Source: Triparma columacea (taxonomy: Eukaryota > Sar > Bolidophyceae > Parmales > Triparmaceae). Taken from it: a stretch of DNA of 64,000 nt. A program made the translations under genes and the position numbers. Of this stretch, positions 1 through 12,200 are shown one piece after another; positions within the stretch are counted from its first letter, which is position 1, and every line of letters starts with the position of its first letter. The stretch lies in NCBI GenBank assembly GCA_030267965.1, contig BRYA01001541.1, positions 1 through 64,000 of the forward strand. The letters are read 5' to 3'. The notes under the pieces were generated by a model, which saw only the letters and a list, made by a program, of their open reading frames with translations, had not been told where the DNA came from and did not search any database.

Positions 1-901
1 TACTGTTTCGTTGGCTTCCCAGACTGTGACTCTTGGAAGTACGGCTTTCAAGGGAACGAGTACTTTCAGTGGAGGTGCCACCACGTTCTCTGATAAGGTG
101 TCCGTTGCTGGCCAGACTGTGACTCTTGGAAGTACGGCTTTCAAGGGAACGAGTACTTTCTCTGGAGGTGTCACTACTATCTCTGGTGGCTTTTTAAGCA
201 GTGGTGTAGCAACCTTTTCCAATAAAGTTTCTTTTTCGGGTCAAACTGTAACTGTGGCATCAACTACATTTAAGGGAGCTTCAACATTTTCTAACGGGAT
301 ATCGTCTGGTGGCATCTTGACTGCAACCGGTGTTTCTGTTACAGGAACTGTGACTGCCTCGGGTAGCGCTCTTACATCTGATCGACGATACAAGAAAAAT
401 ATCAAATCGATTCCTTCGGAAAGCTCTTTGGAAAATCTTTTGAAGCTCCGTCCTGTTACATATGATTGGCGAAATGAAGAATTTCCCGATCACAACTTTG
501 ACTCCTTTACTCATTTTGGCTTTATAGCCCAAGAAGTGGAAAAAATCCTCCCCGGCCTTGTCGGAACCGACGAAAAAGGCTGGAAAACGGTGCGTTATAT
601 TGATGCCATCCCAATTCTGGTTAAGGCCCTGCAAGCGCAACAGGGCGAATTGAAATCTCAAGGCGAACGCCTCAATTCCCTCGAGTCAAAGTATGCCGAA
701 GTCATGAAGGAGATTGAAGAAATACATAGAGAAAGACCACGTCGACTGCTGGTCGATGAAACAGCGGATCTTCCTACTCCCTCAAACCCTCAAGGTACTC
801 TCCTTATCGTTCTTTTCATCTCTGCTTTGTCTGTTTTTAAGGCCTTCGAGTTTTTTTCGAGAAAAGCGGACGCAAAAGCTCGCCACACATTAGTAGTCTA
901 A
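1..901 (+). CDS. S74/MYRF-type self-cleaving chaperone domain protein, membrane-anchored (5' partial)
   Basis: The reading frame is open to the left edge, so the N-terminus is missing. The visible part starts with fibre-like repeats of about 31 residues (core TVTLGSTAFKGTSTFSGG). These resemble the beta-rich stalks of phage tail fibres. A peptidase S74 (endosialidase-type intramolecular chaperone) domain follows, beginning SDRRYKKNIK. Ser (codon at 377) and Lys (codon at 392) are five residues apart, the spacing of the Ser-Lys self-cleavage dyad known in MYRF. Further family-typical stretches are the GFIAQEVEKILP segment and IPILVKALQ leading into a short coiled coil. One hydrophobic segment (LLIVLFISALSVF) near the C-terminus should anchor the protein in a membrane. 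By family knowledge S74 domains trimerise and then cleave in cis. That this one does so is inference. The stop codon is 42 bp from the converging MFS gene. Confidence 0.8.
   Translation, partial: TVSLASQTVTLGSTAFKGTSTFSGGATTFSDKVSVAGQTVTLGSTAFKGTSTFSGGVTTISGGFLSSGVATFSNKVSFSGQTVTVASTTFKGASTFSNGISSGGILTATGVSVTGTVTASGSALTSDRRYKKNIKSIPSESSLENLLKLRPVTYDWRNEEFPDHNFDSFTHFGFIAQEVEKILPGLVGTDEKGWKTVRYIDAIPILVKALQAQQGELKSQGERLNSLESKYAEVMKEIEEIHRERPRRLLVDETADLPTPSNPQGTLLIVLFISALSVFKAFEFFSRKADAKARHTLVV
18..165 (+). repeat. 93-bp tandem coding repeat
   Basis: Two copies spaced 93 bp apart share a nearly identical stretch of about 50 bp, and a third diverged copy follows near 240. The period equals 31 codons, so the repeat expands the fibre-like region of the S74 protein without breaking the frame. 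The near-identity of the first two copies suggests recent duplication. Confidence 0.85.
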
Positions 902-943
902 TAAAGACGTTATTGACATACATTATAAACATTGATATAATCT

Positions 944-2404
944 TTACACGGCCGTCTTGCCCTCCTCTGGAAGAAGCATTTTTTCTGCTTCGCTATCTCC
1001 CTTGGTCTCAACTCCCCACCTCTCTGCCCAGAATTTGACCATGAAACGATCCATCGACAACGAGGCGCCTACTATGATAACGATGAGTAGCCCCCATCCA
1101 CAAAACCAGCCATAGTCGCCAGAATTTACTATCCTGCTAAAGCCCGTCCAGAAAAAGCTCGTGCAGATGTACGCTACTCCATCAATGTACGCTGAGCAAA
1201 GTCCTTTGTTTTCCCCAAACGTACTCGCAAGTAGAGAGGGGATATTGTAGTACTGCACTCCTACACACATTGCGTAGAAGAAAACCAGAGCAAGCTCCAT
1301 CCCCAATTTAACGGAGTCACCAAACCTGTCTGCAACCATTGGCAAGCTGATAACTCCCAGCATTAAAGTTCCGAACCCGCATCCGACATAGAGCCACATC
1401 ACAAGTTTCCTCTTCTCTTCCCAATTTCTCTTTATAAATATTCCCCCGAAGATGAGGACCCCCGCTAGCAACCCTCCACTCAAAACTGCTGTCAACCCAC
1501 CCGCCTTGTCGTCATCAACTCCCGCAGTCTCACTGAAAAACCCTCCAAGAATCCTTTCACTAGTCCTCACCAAGCTATTTCCTGACTGAGCGAAGGCTAT
1601 CAGCCAAAACAACTTAGAGCTTAGAACTTCCCTCAAACTATCCAGAATCCCACGAAAGCTCAAACCTTTACCTTGCGGGTCAAACCTCTTACTTGGTGCA
1701 TCACTGATGAACACCATAACAACAACAAAACCGAATAGCGGGATTACCATGCCCCAGAGTGCGACAGATCTCCAACCCAGCGAGCCGTTCAACAAGCTAA
1801 ATAATGGAATACCAAGCAAGGCCCCGGCGCGACTAGAGAGTCCTAGGACCATGACTCCGGCCTCGAGCTTCTCTTTGTCACCACGATAGTGAACACTCAG
1901 CACAATTGTCTGGCAAGGCCAGTGGACTGAGTTAAAATACTCCAGAAGAAAGTTTGCAACGCCGATTGAGGTTGCATCGTTTCCAATGCTGAACAAAAAT
2001 AGCGCTAACGCTTGAAAAATAAACGAAAAGGCCATTGTCCGCCTAGCTCCACAGCTATCACCTACGAATCCATTGATCGCCTTCCCCAGGCTGGTGCCGG
2101 CCACTGCCCAAGCTGCAACTCTTGCACTGAAACTCGCTGCGGAATCACCCTCAGCCATGAGGTCATTGGACACCGTCGTGATCAGCGCAACAGGAACAGC
2201 TACACTCGCCGACGACATGAAGTAAGCCACAAAGACGCACACATTCAAACTGTTTATATACTTCCCTCTCTCTTGACTTGTTTTCGAGCTTTCATTTGAG
2301 TCACCTGGGCTTGATTTATACACTTGTGAATCAGGGCTGTTCGATCTTGTTGCCTTACTTTGGTCGGACTTAGGCCCAAGAGTCCGATCATCTATCTCCC
2401 CCAT
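944..2404 (-). CDS. Major facilitator superfamily transporter
   Basis: Single-exon gene of 486 residues starting at an ATG on the minus strand. After a hydrophilic Ser-rich N-terminal tail of about 50 residues there are roughly twelve hydrophobic segments in two halves split by a charged loop (near DAPSKRFDPQGKG). The first half carries an MFS signature-like loop, GFVGDSCGARRT, between TM2 and TM3. Length and topology are normal for an MFS carrier. The general look resembles organophosphate/hexose-phosphate or monocarboxylate-type carriers, but the substrate cannot be read from sequence. It diverges from the Sec14-like gene with about 100 bp between start codons, so the two probably share a promoter region. 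Confidence 0.8.
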   Translation of the reverse strand: MGEIDDRTLGPKSDQSKATRSNSPDSQVYKSSPGDSNESSKTSQERGKYINSLNVCVFVAYFMSSASVAVPVALITTVSNDLMAEGDSAASFSARVAAWAVAGTSLGKAINGFVGDSCGARRTMAFSFIFQALALFLFSIGNDATSIGVANFLLEYFNSVHWPCQTIVLSVHYRGDKEKLEAGVMVLGLSSRAGALLGIPLFSLLNGSLGWRSVALWGMVIPLFGFVVVMVFISDAPSKRFDPQGKGLSFRGILDSLREVLSSKLFWLIAFAQSGNSLVRTSERILGGFFSETAGVDDDKAGGLTAVLSGGLLAGVLIFGGIFIKRNWEEKRKLVMWLYVGCGFGTLMLGVISLPMVADRFGDSVKLGMELALVFFYAMCVGVQYYNIPSLLASTFGENKGLCSAYIDGVAYICTSFFWTGFSRIVNSGDYGWFCGWGLLIVIIVGASLSMDRFMVKFWAERWGVETKGDSEAEKMLLPEEGKTAV

Positions 2405-2508
2405 GTGAAAACCAAGCTTTCACCTTCCACCTTTCTCATCCCGGATTCCGGAATATCATCGGGATTCAGGATTTCACTTCTCACGTACAAAATTAGATTT
2501 TGTTCCTG

Positions 2509-5500
2509 ATGCCAGGTTCGTTCGAGATGATGACGAGGACCTCAGACTCTGGTATTATAGCATCCGCGAGCACAGGCGTGCCACCGTACCATCCTGACAT
2601 GAAAGTGAGTGCTTGGAAGAGGTTGAGAACCCAATATGTCGGAGAAGCATGAAATCTTTAACCATGGCTTAATACGCTAATCGACGACAGGTGGATTCAA
2701 GGAAGGGTTACTTATCGATGTTGAGTGACAGCCAAAAGTCGATATTTGACGACTTTAAGAAGCTCTTCCCTGCAACCTCCCCAACCTCGTCGATGATTGT
2801 CAAGGCGTATCCGACTTGTCACCATCCTTGGCATTACGACGCGATCCTTTTGCGATTCCTCCGCGCTCGGAAGTTTAAGATCAAAGACGCCGAAAAGATG
2901 CTTAATGCGAACATCAAATATAGGGTTGATCATGAAATTGGAGAGCTCCCAAATTTCACAGACATTGCTGAGGTCCTAGAGAATCCAGACGTGACCTATC
3001 CCGAACTAGCTCAATATTACCCACATGGAGTGATTGGTTTCGACAAGTGTGGGAGACCCGTAACTTACAAGCTTTGGGGAAACTTTCAAGTGTGGAACCT
3101 GAAGAAGCTCTGCCCGCTCGACAATCTTACCAAGTTCCATGTTTGGGAGCAGGAACAACTTTTCAACGACATGCTCACGTGGAGTGACGAGAAAAACTAT
3201 CACTGCGAGACGATAACGGCCGTTATAGATATCAAGGGGATGAAGTTGAAACAGATCACTCGTGACTTCTTGTACCTCATCAAGGCAATGGCCAACGTGG
3301 ACCAGAACCACTACCCCGAGAGGATGGGATGCACCTATATCATTAATTGCCCGTCTATGTTCTCATTTGTCTGGAAGGGCATTGTGCCTTGGCTTGATAA
3401 AGATACTGCCGCAAAGATCAGGATTCTAGCGAGTGAGAAAGAGTGGAGGCCTGTTTTGGAGCAAAACATTGGCACAAAAATGCTACCTCCGCTCTACGGA
3501 GGGACCCACGCTTCGATCAATCCTCCCTGCATGGCGAGTTTCTTTGGTATTGATAAGATAGTAGAGGAAAACCTCGATAATGACGAGCAGAATGGGGGGG
3601 GCGCAGGGACGAAAAATGGGTTCTACGACATATACAGGTTCGACAGTACGCTTGATCACGCCCTCAATGAGGGGGTGGGTACTAGTCTAGACGAATCTGA
3701 CAGAGCTAGTAGTGAGTTCCATTCTGCACGTGGAGCTGACTCAATCGACGGAGACATAGAATCGCCAGAAGACCCAAAGGCAAAAGTCGTCGAAACCAAT
3801 TCGACACTATCCACCCAGTGCTGTGCGAAGATGATGTGCTGTCGCCCGTGCTTTACTGCATCTGGTGAGATGCATTTAGTCAGGTGGTTGCACAAGTGGC
3901 CTCTCAGGAAGCTCTGTTTTTATGCCGACATTTTCAACGCTGCTCTTTGTTTCACGTCCGTTGGCATCATCATCTTCATGTCCTTCTTCATCAGCTCAGA
4001 CGTTTGGACCGAGAATACTGGTTCGATTGACTTCATCCTGTGGATGTTTATTGTCACAATTGTCCTCGCCGCCTTGCTGCTGATGGTAGCATTCTACGGG
4101 ATCCTAGCAGTACATTACCAGAACGTCCCTTTGTTGAAGTTTCATTCTAGGGCCCTGATTACTCTGTCCCTATTTCTCCTTCTTATTGCAATTACCTCAA
4201 TGATCTACAGCGCCAACATTGATGGCTGGCTTTCGACTCGCCTCGGCACCAGCCTCGATACGGCCGCAATCGAAACTTTCAAGAAGTGGCATTATGCCAT
4301 TGCGGGCACGTCGTTAGCTGCAACGGCTACGTGCCTCGTACCAGGCCTCCTATCCACAGCCCTGCGCAAGCGTTTCATTAACATCATTGACAATGCCTCA
4401 AAGCGAGGTATCACAGACGTCTTCTACAGGTCCAACATGCAGCGCATTAGACAGTTGAGGGTCGTCATGCGATGTACGAACACTATTTCACTGTGTTTCG
4501 CCTTTTCGTGCGTTGGGTGTGGCTCCTATGGCGTCCAACAGGCTATTCAGTACGGCCTTGATTATCCAGTTTACGCTCCCTTCATCCTCGCGGAAATTGG
4601 CATTGTCCTGACCATCCTATCTATGGTTGCCTTTTGGGCGTCTTCTAGCAGGCGGTTGGAAGTGTTCTCAGCATATCAATACCTCTCCATTCCGTTCATC
4701 GTCGCGCTGGTCGCCATTTCCATTGTGACCTTGATCCAGATGACCGCTATCAAGGCTTCCAACATTGCAGACCAGTACATCGCCGAGGGAGAGACTGCCG
4801 AGGGAATATCAGGGAAAGTAAAAATGACGATGATTTCCTCTGGGGTCCTCGAGGCCATGGCGGCGTTCTTCTTCACCCAAAACCTTCTTGTCTCTAGGAA
4901 CCTTAACAAATCCCTCGTAAAGTCACAGAGGGCTGTAACGTGGAGGCAACACCAGATAGCGACAGAAATCGGCTACGAATTGAAGGACGAAGAACTTTCA
5001 GGTTTGAGCCGTAATGAGATCTTCGCGGCCATTGCCATGTTCGTCTCAGGTGTATTCTGTCTTTTCTTCGACGGTACCTACCTCGCTTTCAACGGGTACG
5101 TCAAGGACAGAGACGGTTGGATCACGGCTCTCTGGAGGGAGATGAACAAAGTAGACAGTAGATACACGGAGAGCGACCCCTTCGTAATGTCTAAGGTGTT
5201 CTTGGCGTGCTTTTTGTTTGGCCCCTTGTCCATGTTTTACAGCTGGGCTCTCCTGACTCGAAAGAGGTACACTCACGTCCTCGGAATCATTGTCGGGACA
5301 GGCACCTTCCTGATGCAAGTTCTTTACCTTCTGACGGCATATTTTTCTGGAGGCTGGACGCACTTCAAGTTCGAGGGGGGCTACTGGGGCTTTAGATTTC
5401 TCTTCTTCTTTTCCCAGGTTTTCCTCACGCAAGGTAGCTGTATGGTTTGGGTGGTTCTCTTTGAGGTTAAGAGGGCCATTGGCACGTCCTTTGAGCACGA

Positions 5501-5684
5501 GGATATATCCATAAGGTTGCGCAAGGAAGAGGAGGCCATCGACCTGAACGCTGCGAAAGTTTTATTTGGAGGCTCCAAAGAAGATTTGACGACCCTTGCT
5601 GATGCGCAGAAGGGGAACGAGGGGAGAGAAGGGAAGCTTACGCAGAGAAGGGCTAGTACGCCATATAAGGCCGCAAAGCTGTAA
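2509..5684 (+). CDS. Sec14 (CRAL-TRIO) lipid-binding domain fused to a 12-TM region
   Basis: Proposed exons are 2509-2604 and 2691-5684. The first holds the ATG, with an in-frame stop just upstream. The intron runs from GTGAGT to CGACAG, the phase is 0 on both sides, and the product is 1029 residues. Residues about 78-112 form a CRAL-TRIO N-terminal helix region (LLRFLRARKFKIKDAEKML). Residues about 145-305 form the lipid-exchange domain, with typical YPERMGCTYIINCPSMF and GGTHAS stretches. An acidic linker with a Cys cluster (QCCAKMMCCRPC) leads to about twelve hydrophobic helices between residues 440 and 955. Sec14 domains move phosphatidylinositol or other lipids between membranes and are usually soluble or fused to GOLD, PH or RhoGAP domains. 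The long polytopic C-terminus matches no family I recognise. A role in lipid sensing or transfer at a membrane is inference. Confidence 0.8.
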
Positions 5685-5751
5685 AAACACTTCCTTTTGA
5701 AAAAACCACCTTCCGATTAACTCCCCCCCCCTTCCATTCCTTACTCATCTT

Positions 5752-8700
5752 TTAAATAATCCTTTTGCTAGCCTTCTTCTTCATTCTAGTGCCCTCACTG
5801 AAAGTACTGCTCCTGCTGAGGGCAGTCTTGGCCGGGCTTGGCGACAAGATGGCATCAAGGGGCTTGTGTTTCTTGCTGGGGCTGACGACCTTCTTGGAAA
5901 AGGGGTTTCGCTTCCTTCCCACGGGCGCGACAGAAGGGACAGGGACTACGTTCTCCTCCTCGTCCGCTAACTCCTCCTTTTCTTTTGCCTCCGTGTTTGC
6001 GTCCTCAGCCTCTTCAAGTTCCTTATCTCCTTCTTCCTCTTCCTCTTCCTCTTCCTCTTCCCCCCTCTTCCCAACGGGGGTGACGTGAGTAAGGTTCTGC
6101 CACCTCTCACCCTCTCCATCATCAGAGCTCTGCTCTTCTTCTTCTTCTTCTTCTTCTTCCTCCTCCTCTTCCTCTACCGCCCTAGTCTCCTTGGCGAAGA
6201 GCACCCTTTCCACAAGTCCCCTCTTGACTCCCGTCGTAAGGTCAGCCTGATCGCATAGTTTGAGAGCAATGTCATACGCGCCCTCGGTGTGGAACCTATT
6301 GGCAAGGTCGGCACACCTCTCGACCCTGTTGGCCTCTAGGGCGGACTGGAAGAGTCTAAGGGCGATTTTATCGAGTCCCTGGCACATGTTATCGTAACCT
6401 TCCTCATCGTCCTCATCAGCGAATTTTTTCTGAGCCAAGGCAAGGTTCGCCCTGGCGAAGAGCTCCTCTTGGGCAACCGCCGTAACCCCGCCCCTAGCGA
6501 TAGGGATCCTAACCTGCAACGCACTAGTGACCTGCCTCCTGAGCACCTCAGGGTTCTCGTTGCCTCCCTTGAGAGGGACAACAATGAACTTTCCAGAGTT
6601 GACAGAGACTGGCCAGAACTTGTCCTCCCTGCTCTTCTTGAGAGGGATGGTATCGAGCATTGGGAACCATTCCCCAGAGCCAGTCAGCGCGCTCACATAG
6701 CCATCCGTACCCATCACGCAAAGCTGTAGACTGTCAGAGAAGCCAGACCACAGGATCTTCCCGTCTCCGGAAACGCAGCCCAACTGGCCCTGCTTGACAA
6801 CTTCACGGGTGTTCATATCGTACACCTTGAACATCAAATTTTGGCCAGCACTGACAGCCATGCCGTCACCGTGGTAGATGATAGCAAGGAACTTGTCCCT
6901 TGCGACAGTCGTGACAACCTCCCCAGGAATCCAGAAGATTTCAGTCTGAACTCCGTTGAGGGTGAAAGTCCTGAGGAACCTACTAGTGGTAGCGACAGCA
7001 CAGAAACCTCCCGCTCCCTCCCCCGAAGCAGCCGCAAGGACCCTCTCACCGCCGGGAAGGTTGACAGTCCAGTCCTTGGTGCTTGTTGGTCCGAATGTGT
7101 CAAACTTGTGGAAGTGCACGGTGCTGCCGGTGCTCCTACCCTCCCTCCTCTTCCTGTCAGCATTAATCTTGTCTCTCTTCATGCTCTCCTTGACAAGGTC
7201 ACTAACTTCGGCTCCGGCCTGCTCGATCTCATCGTTGACCTCCTCCTCAACTTCGTCATCGAGCACGTCAGACGCGAAGAGGGCACCGCGGTCGCACAGG
7301 GTTCCAACGATGAAGTCAGTCTCGTGGCTGAAAGCGACATTCCTCCTGGTCCCAGAGTCCCTGAACTGCACATCGTACGAGCAGCTGCGCCCGTTCGACA
7401 CCGAAGTTACGCAGCCCACGTGGTTCCATTGCAAGATGCGAGGGGCACGGCCTGAATCGTCGAAGAAAATTGGGGTGGAGGAAACCTGGAAGGGAGGCTG
7501 TTTCAATTTGGCAACCATGGCCTGCAGGGCAGGCAAGTCGAGAGCTTTGGCGGGCTCTTCCTCCTGAAGGTCCATGTCGACGTCCTCGTTGATCTCAGGT
7601 TGGGTGGCGTCAATGTCAACGTTCATGTCGGCATCCTCGTCGTCGGAGGCCTGGGAGGCAGCTGGGTCCGAGGAGGCAGCTGGGTCCGAGGAGACATCAG
7701 CGGAGTCGTCCTTCTTCTCCTCAGGCGTATCCTCGATGGTCTCGAACAAATCGTCGTCGTCGTCGTGCTTCTTGGCGCTGGATTTGGATGTAGCCTCGGC
7801 CTCCTTCTCGAGTGCCTCGAAGTCGGTGCCGATGAGGGGGAAGCCACTGAAGTCGAGCTCGCCCTCCCCAAGGTTCTTGACAAACTTTCCGTTGTCAGTA
7901 TTCCAAAGGGAGAGGGTCTTGTCCTTTCCAAGTGTCGCGATCCACATCCCTCTCGCCTTTCCCTGGAGAGCTACTCCCTCCCCCCCCCTGCACTTTCCTC
8001 CGGTCCACTTTCCTCCCTCTCCCTCCTTGAAGTACTCGACCTCCCCGTTGCCCCCGGGGGCGACAACGATGTTATCGACAGAAATATTGAGCTTGAGCAG
8101 TCTGTTGTCGTCGCTCTTGCCCAAGTCCTTGGGCACAGCCGTTCCCACAGTGTCGGCGCTAACTTTGACCTTTTCAAGATCCCAACCCTCAGCGGCGTTG
8201 CCGAGGCTGTCGTACTTGTAGACGTAGCACCTGTGGTCGGTGGTGTAGAAGGAGACGAACTCATTCGAGGCAGCGATGGACATGACGCCCTCGCTCATGT
8301 CCCTGGCAGTCGTGGAGTGGATTTCAACGATGTGTGTGTTGGTCTCAGTGTCAGAAGGGGTCATAGGGACCCAGGTGACACCGGGGGAGACGCCACCAAC
8401 AGCAAGAACGTTAGAGAACCAACCCATGGAAAGCACGGCACCACTCAGGCGGGGTCCCGCAAAGGACGAAACAACCTTGAAGGGGCATTTAGAGGCAGAT
8501 TCATCTTGAGAAAGGAGGGCATCAGCAGTGGAGGAGGACGAGGCAGCGATAGACAAAACTTTCGTCTGAGAAGGGGGGGAGGGAGCGATATGGGGAGGAC
8601 AGACGGCCGATTAGTGTCTCAATAACCGCACTGAAGGAAGGAAAATCATTCAGGTTGGGGGGGGCGGGAGATCTCACCTCGCCTGTTTCCAACCCAATAA

Positions 8701-8906
8701 CAACCCTGGTGTCGGAAATCTTGCACATCGCCGTGATCGTATCATCGTTGAAGTCTATGGCCACACCATCGTAGTACAACGAGCCATCATCATTGTTAAA
8801 AGTGAGCTTTTCGACTGGAGGCGGGGGGAAGTTGGGAAGTGATGAGAAGTCAGTGATGAAGGCTCGTTGAGCAAATTCCGACGTCTTTAGGGCACTTACA
8901 TTCCAT
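5752..8906 (-). CDS. WDHD1: Ctf4/AND-1 (WDHD1)-like replisome adaptor
   Basis: Exons on the minus strand are 8906-8900, 8814-8678 and 8565-5752. The first holds only ATG plus four bases. Phases match and give 985 residues. The N-terminal half is a degenerate WD-type beta-propeller. The centre carries the SepB-type second propeller (GEWFPMLDT followed by KFWPVSV). After it comes a conserved helical stretch ending the fold (LDKIALRLFQSALEANRVER), the part most like animal AND-1. Acidic linkers surround the centre, including a run of about 15 Glu near residue 850, and the C-terminal tail is basic. Ctf4/AND-1 trimerises and couples the CMG helicase to polymerase alpha and cohesion factors. I see no HMG box, which vertebrate WDHD1 has but yeast Ctf4 lacks. 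The tiny first exon is inferred from phase only. The gene converges on the Sec14 gene with 67 bp between stops. Confidence 0.8.
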
Positions 8907-9204
8907 CTTCTTCTCCTCGTGACTTGTTTGATAGCTCCAGACAAACGCCAGGAAAACTTATTATTTTTGGCCTGGTCCCAAAATGGAGGGAGGCTGAAAA
9001 AAAGAGTTTTGCAAGTTATACCCTCAAAGAGATACCAATCACCAATATTCGGTAGTTCTCACTTTTGATAGAGTTGAAAGAATCTCCTACAGGTGTCAAA
9101 TACGCACTAGATTACGGTTCCCATCCCTTTCACACCTTTCCCCCCCGACCGGGAGCGGAGAAAAGCAAAAAAATAGTGGAGGGGTTTGGTAAGCGAGGGA
9201 GGAT
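8907..9204. promoter_or_regulatory. Divergent intergenic region between Ctf4-like and SDG2-like genes
   Basis: About 300 bp separate the two divergent start codons. It must hold both promoters and 5' UTRs. A pyrimidine tract ending in an AG on the minus strand (near 8996) could be the acceptor of a 5' UTR intron of the Ctf4 gene. I see no clear TATA element and no other gene. Confidence 0.4.
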
Positions 9205-12200
9205 ATGACGAAAAGGAAAACTAATCCCTCGACTAAGGCCAAGGAAGGCGGAAACCTTCCCAGAGAAGGCGGAAAAGGAGCTGTGCAGTATCCTCAGTTG
9301 CCCCCTGCTCCTAAGGGGACAGCATGGTGGCAATGCCCAGGGACAACGCAGAATCGTCGCGATGTGTCGGCCAACCCCTACAGATCTATTTTCGCGACAA
9401 ATCGCTACGACAGGTCGATGTGGAACGATACCGAGAAGTCGCTGCCGGATGGGTGGGGTTTGGAGTTCCGGCCCAAGGGTGAGAAAGGATTTTACAAGAC
9501 TTACTACTGTCCCAGGGGTCGTACCTGGGCGAGCCTCGTGAAAGCGATGCAGTTTGTGCACGATGGTTGCAACTACAGCGCCCTCAGCCAACAAAAGGTG
9601 AGAATAGAGATGCTCACTGTTCTTGGCCGCCGCTGTCCTTCGTGCCGGCGCTGGCTGTCCTTCGTGCCGGCGCTGGCTGTCCTTCGCGCAGCCGCTCCCG
9701 CCTCTGTTGCCTTTTGCGCTTCCTCCTCTTCATCCTTTGCCACTGTTGTGTTCCCACTCACCCCCCCCCCTCTGCCCACCCCCAAAGCAGCCAAAAATGG
9801 TGCGGGATCCAAACCTGGTGCAGTACACAGCCCCCAAGATCAACTACAGGAGATTCACCAACATTGACCTGGGAATGTTCGACAACCTCCCCATCGAAAA
9901 GATGAACGAGGGGAATGTCGATGCCCTGTACGCGACCGTCGTAGAATTTCTCAGGCAAAATCCCCAGAAGATGGAGGTCATCAAGGAGGGTGAGTCGGGG
10001 GGCGGCGAAGGCAGGAGGGAGGCCAAGAGGTTGATTGATAGAGCCGCGAAGCTGGACATATACGGCATCTGGGAGGCGAACTTCAAGAATTTTCAGGCCG
10101 AGGCTATGGACGGCAAATTCGGGAAGGACCGGGAAGTCGGGCCCCAGGTCGAAGAGCTGGCAAGGGTTTGGGAGAGAAGGATCCTCCGGCTTGGGCGCAA
10201 GGTGACGCTTAAGGTGAGAATGGATGAGAAGTCGACACGCATACGCAAATATATCGTAGCAAATAAATGAATAATAAAAGCTCACCCCCTGGTCATCGCT
10301 TCGTTCCTGCCCCGCTCTTCGCATCGCATCGTTTCGCCCCCTCCTTCATCGCAGCCGAAGGACTTCCAAATCGTAGACACGGAGATTATGTGGGAGAGGT
10401 TCTGCGTGCTTTTCCCCACCCCAGACCCTACTGTTGTCCTCGACAAGGTGGTGATAGCCCATCACGCCAAGATAACTAAATTTATGGAGGAACTACGCAG
10501 CAAGCAGAACACCAAGGACTTTGCCCATGATGATCGCCTGAGATTCCTCGGCATGAAGTTGTTGCTCGAGTCGAACGCCCTTCCCGCTTTCCAGGGGGTA
10601 TGGAGGAAGATACCTTACAAGGAGAGGTGAGAATAAAATGGAAAACTAGAACGGATCCTACAATGCTCAACACGAACGCAACTTACCCCCTTGTTCACCG
10701 CACTCACTGCGCTCGTCACAGGGCCTACGAGCACCTCAGGGGTTACGTGGTGTGCGACGGCCTCAATGGGGACGACATGACCCACGCAATAGAGGACATG
10801 AAGACGTGCCTACCAACGGGGTTCGTAGGTTACAACTATATTTTGGACGAGGGAGGGGAAGGTTGGATGAAAGAGTACGGGGAGGGCATCAAGGCTCTCG
10901 AAGGTGGTATGGAGGGATCAGAAGAAGGGGGGGGAAAGAAGAAGAACAAAAGCAAGGACGACGACACGAGGAGGGCCCAAGTCATGAACTGTATCGAGGC
11001 AATGAAGATAAACGTCGAAGAGCGAGTCCTCAACAGTATGAAAGTGATCGAAACGAACGAGATAGAGACCAACAAGACCGCGTTGGAAAATTGGGAGGTT
11101 GAGGAGCAGGCCGTCTGGGGGATCGACTGCTACACCAGGGGAAATATCGTCGAAAGGTAAGAAATGATGAGTTAGCTCCCATATATCGGAGGAGCTAAGC
11201 GACGACATTGGCATACCAATAACCTTCTTGTGACTCGATTTGCTCCTGCCCCACTTCACTTATCGTAGGATTCTAACCCACCCTTTCCATGATCCATTTC
11301 GCTCACCGCAGTCTCCCCCCCAGCTTCACCAAGGAGCAGATTGCGACCTTTATCGACGATTACGTCCTCCCAACTATAAATAGCCTCCCGCACTCCTCCG
11401 CCCATAGCCTCCTGTCGACCATGAACCTTCTTCTCTACCCTAGCCCATCCGTACACATCTCTTCCGCTCACAAGACTGCCTTTTACGACGTCAAGCTTGG
11501 AGGAAAGCAGCCAGAGTACGTCACCATTGGCGCCCAGTGGGTCAAAGACGCCATCGAGCTCATAGGACAAGACAGCTTCAGGGTCCACCCGAAGGGGCAC
11601 GGGGCCGTCTGTAGGGCCCCCGAGGGGCTTGAACTGAATCGCCTCGTGACCTTCTACAGGGGGGAGGTGTACCCAAGCTGGAGGTGGAGCGAGAAACAGG
11701 ATGCCATCACGACGGTTCAGAGGAAGGTTGGCATCAAGCCCAATCTCCCAGACTTCTACAACATGGCTCTGGAGAGGCCCCGAAGCGACCCCGAAGGCTT
11801 CGGCCTTCTCTTCGTTGACGCCAGCCGTAAGGCCAGCATGGGGAGCAGGTGAGAAAAGAGGCGAAGCGAAACGAAACTTAATGACAATTCTTAACTAACG
11901 CAACCCCCTCGCTACCATTTTCTCGTCGCAGCCTCAGTCACAGTTGCAACCCGACTTGCGAGGTCAAGGCCGTTTCCAAGGACGGAAAGCTCTCCCTTGC
12001 CATGACGACTGTGCGGCCTGTGCGCTACGGCGAGGAGCTGACGTTCGACTATGGAGCGGTAACTGACAGCATAATGGAATACCAGAGTGCAATCTGTCTC
12101 TGCGGGAGTCTACAGTGCAGGGGGAGCTTTCTTCACTTCGCGGGGGCTGAGCAGTACCAGAAGATAATGAAGAAGACTCACGCCATCGCTGTGAGATTCG

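Noticed and set aside
7600..8625. 341-codon plus-strand open frame
   Set aside because: It lies antisense to the Ctf4/AND-1 gene and overlaps its coding exons. The peptide is low complexity with no recognisable domain.
8907..9010. Resemblance of the peptide FSWRLSGAIKQVTRRRRW to a mitochondrial ribosomal protein
   Set aside because: The match is very short, the frame has no ATG, and the stretch is better explained as 5' UTR of the Ctf4-like gene.
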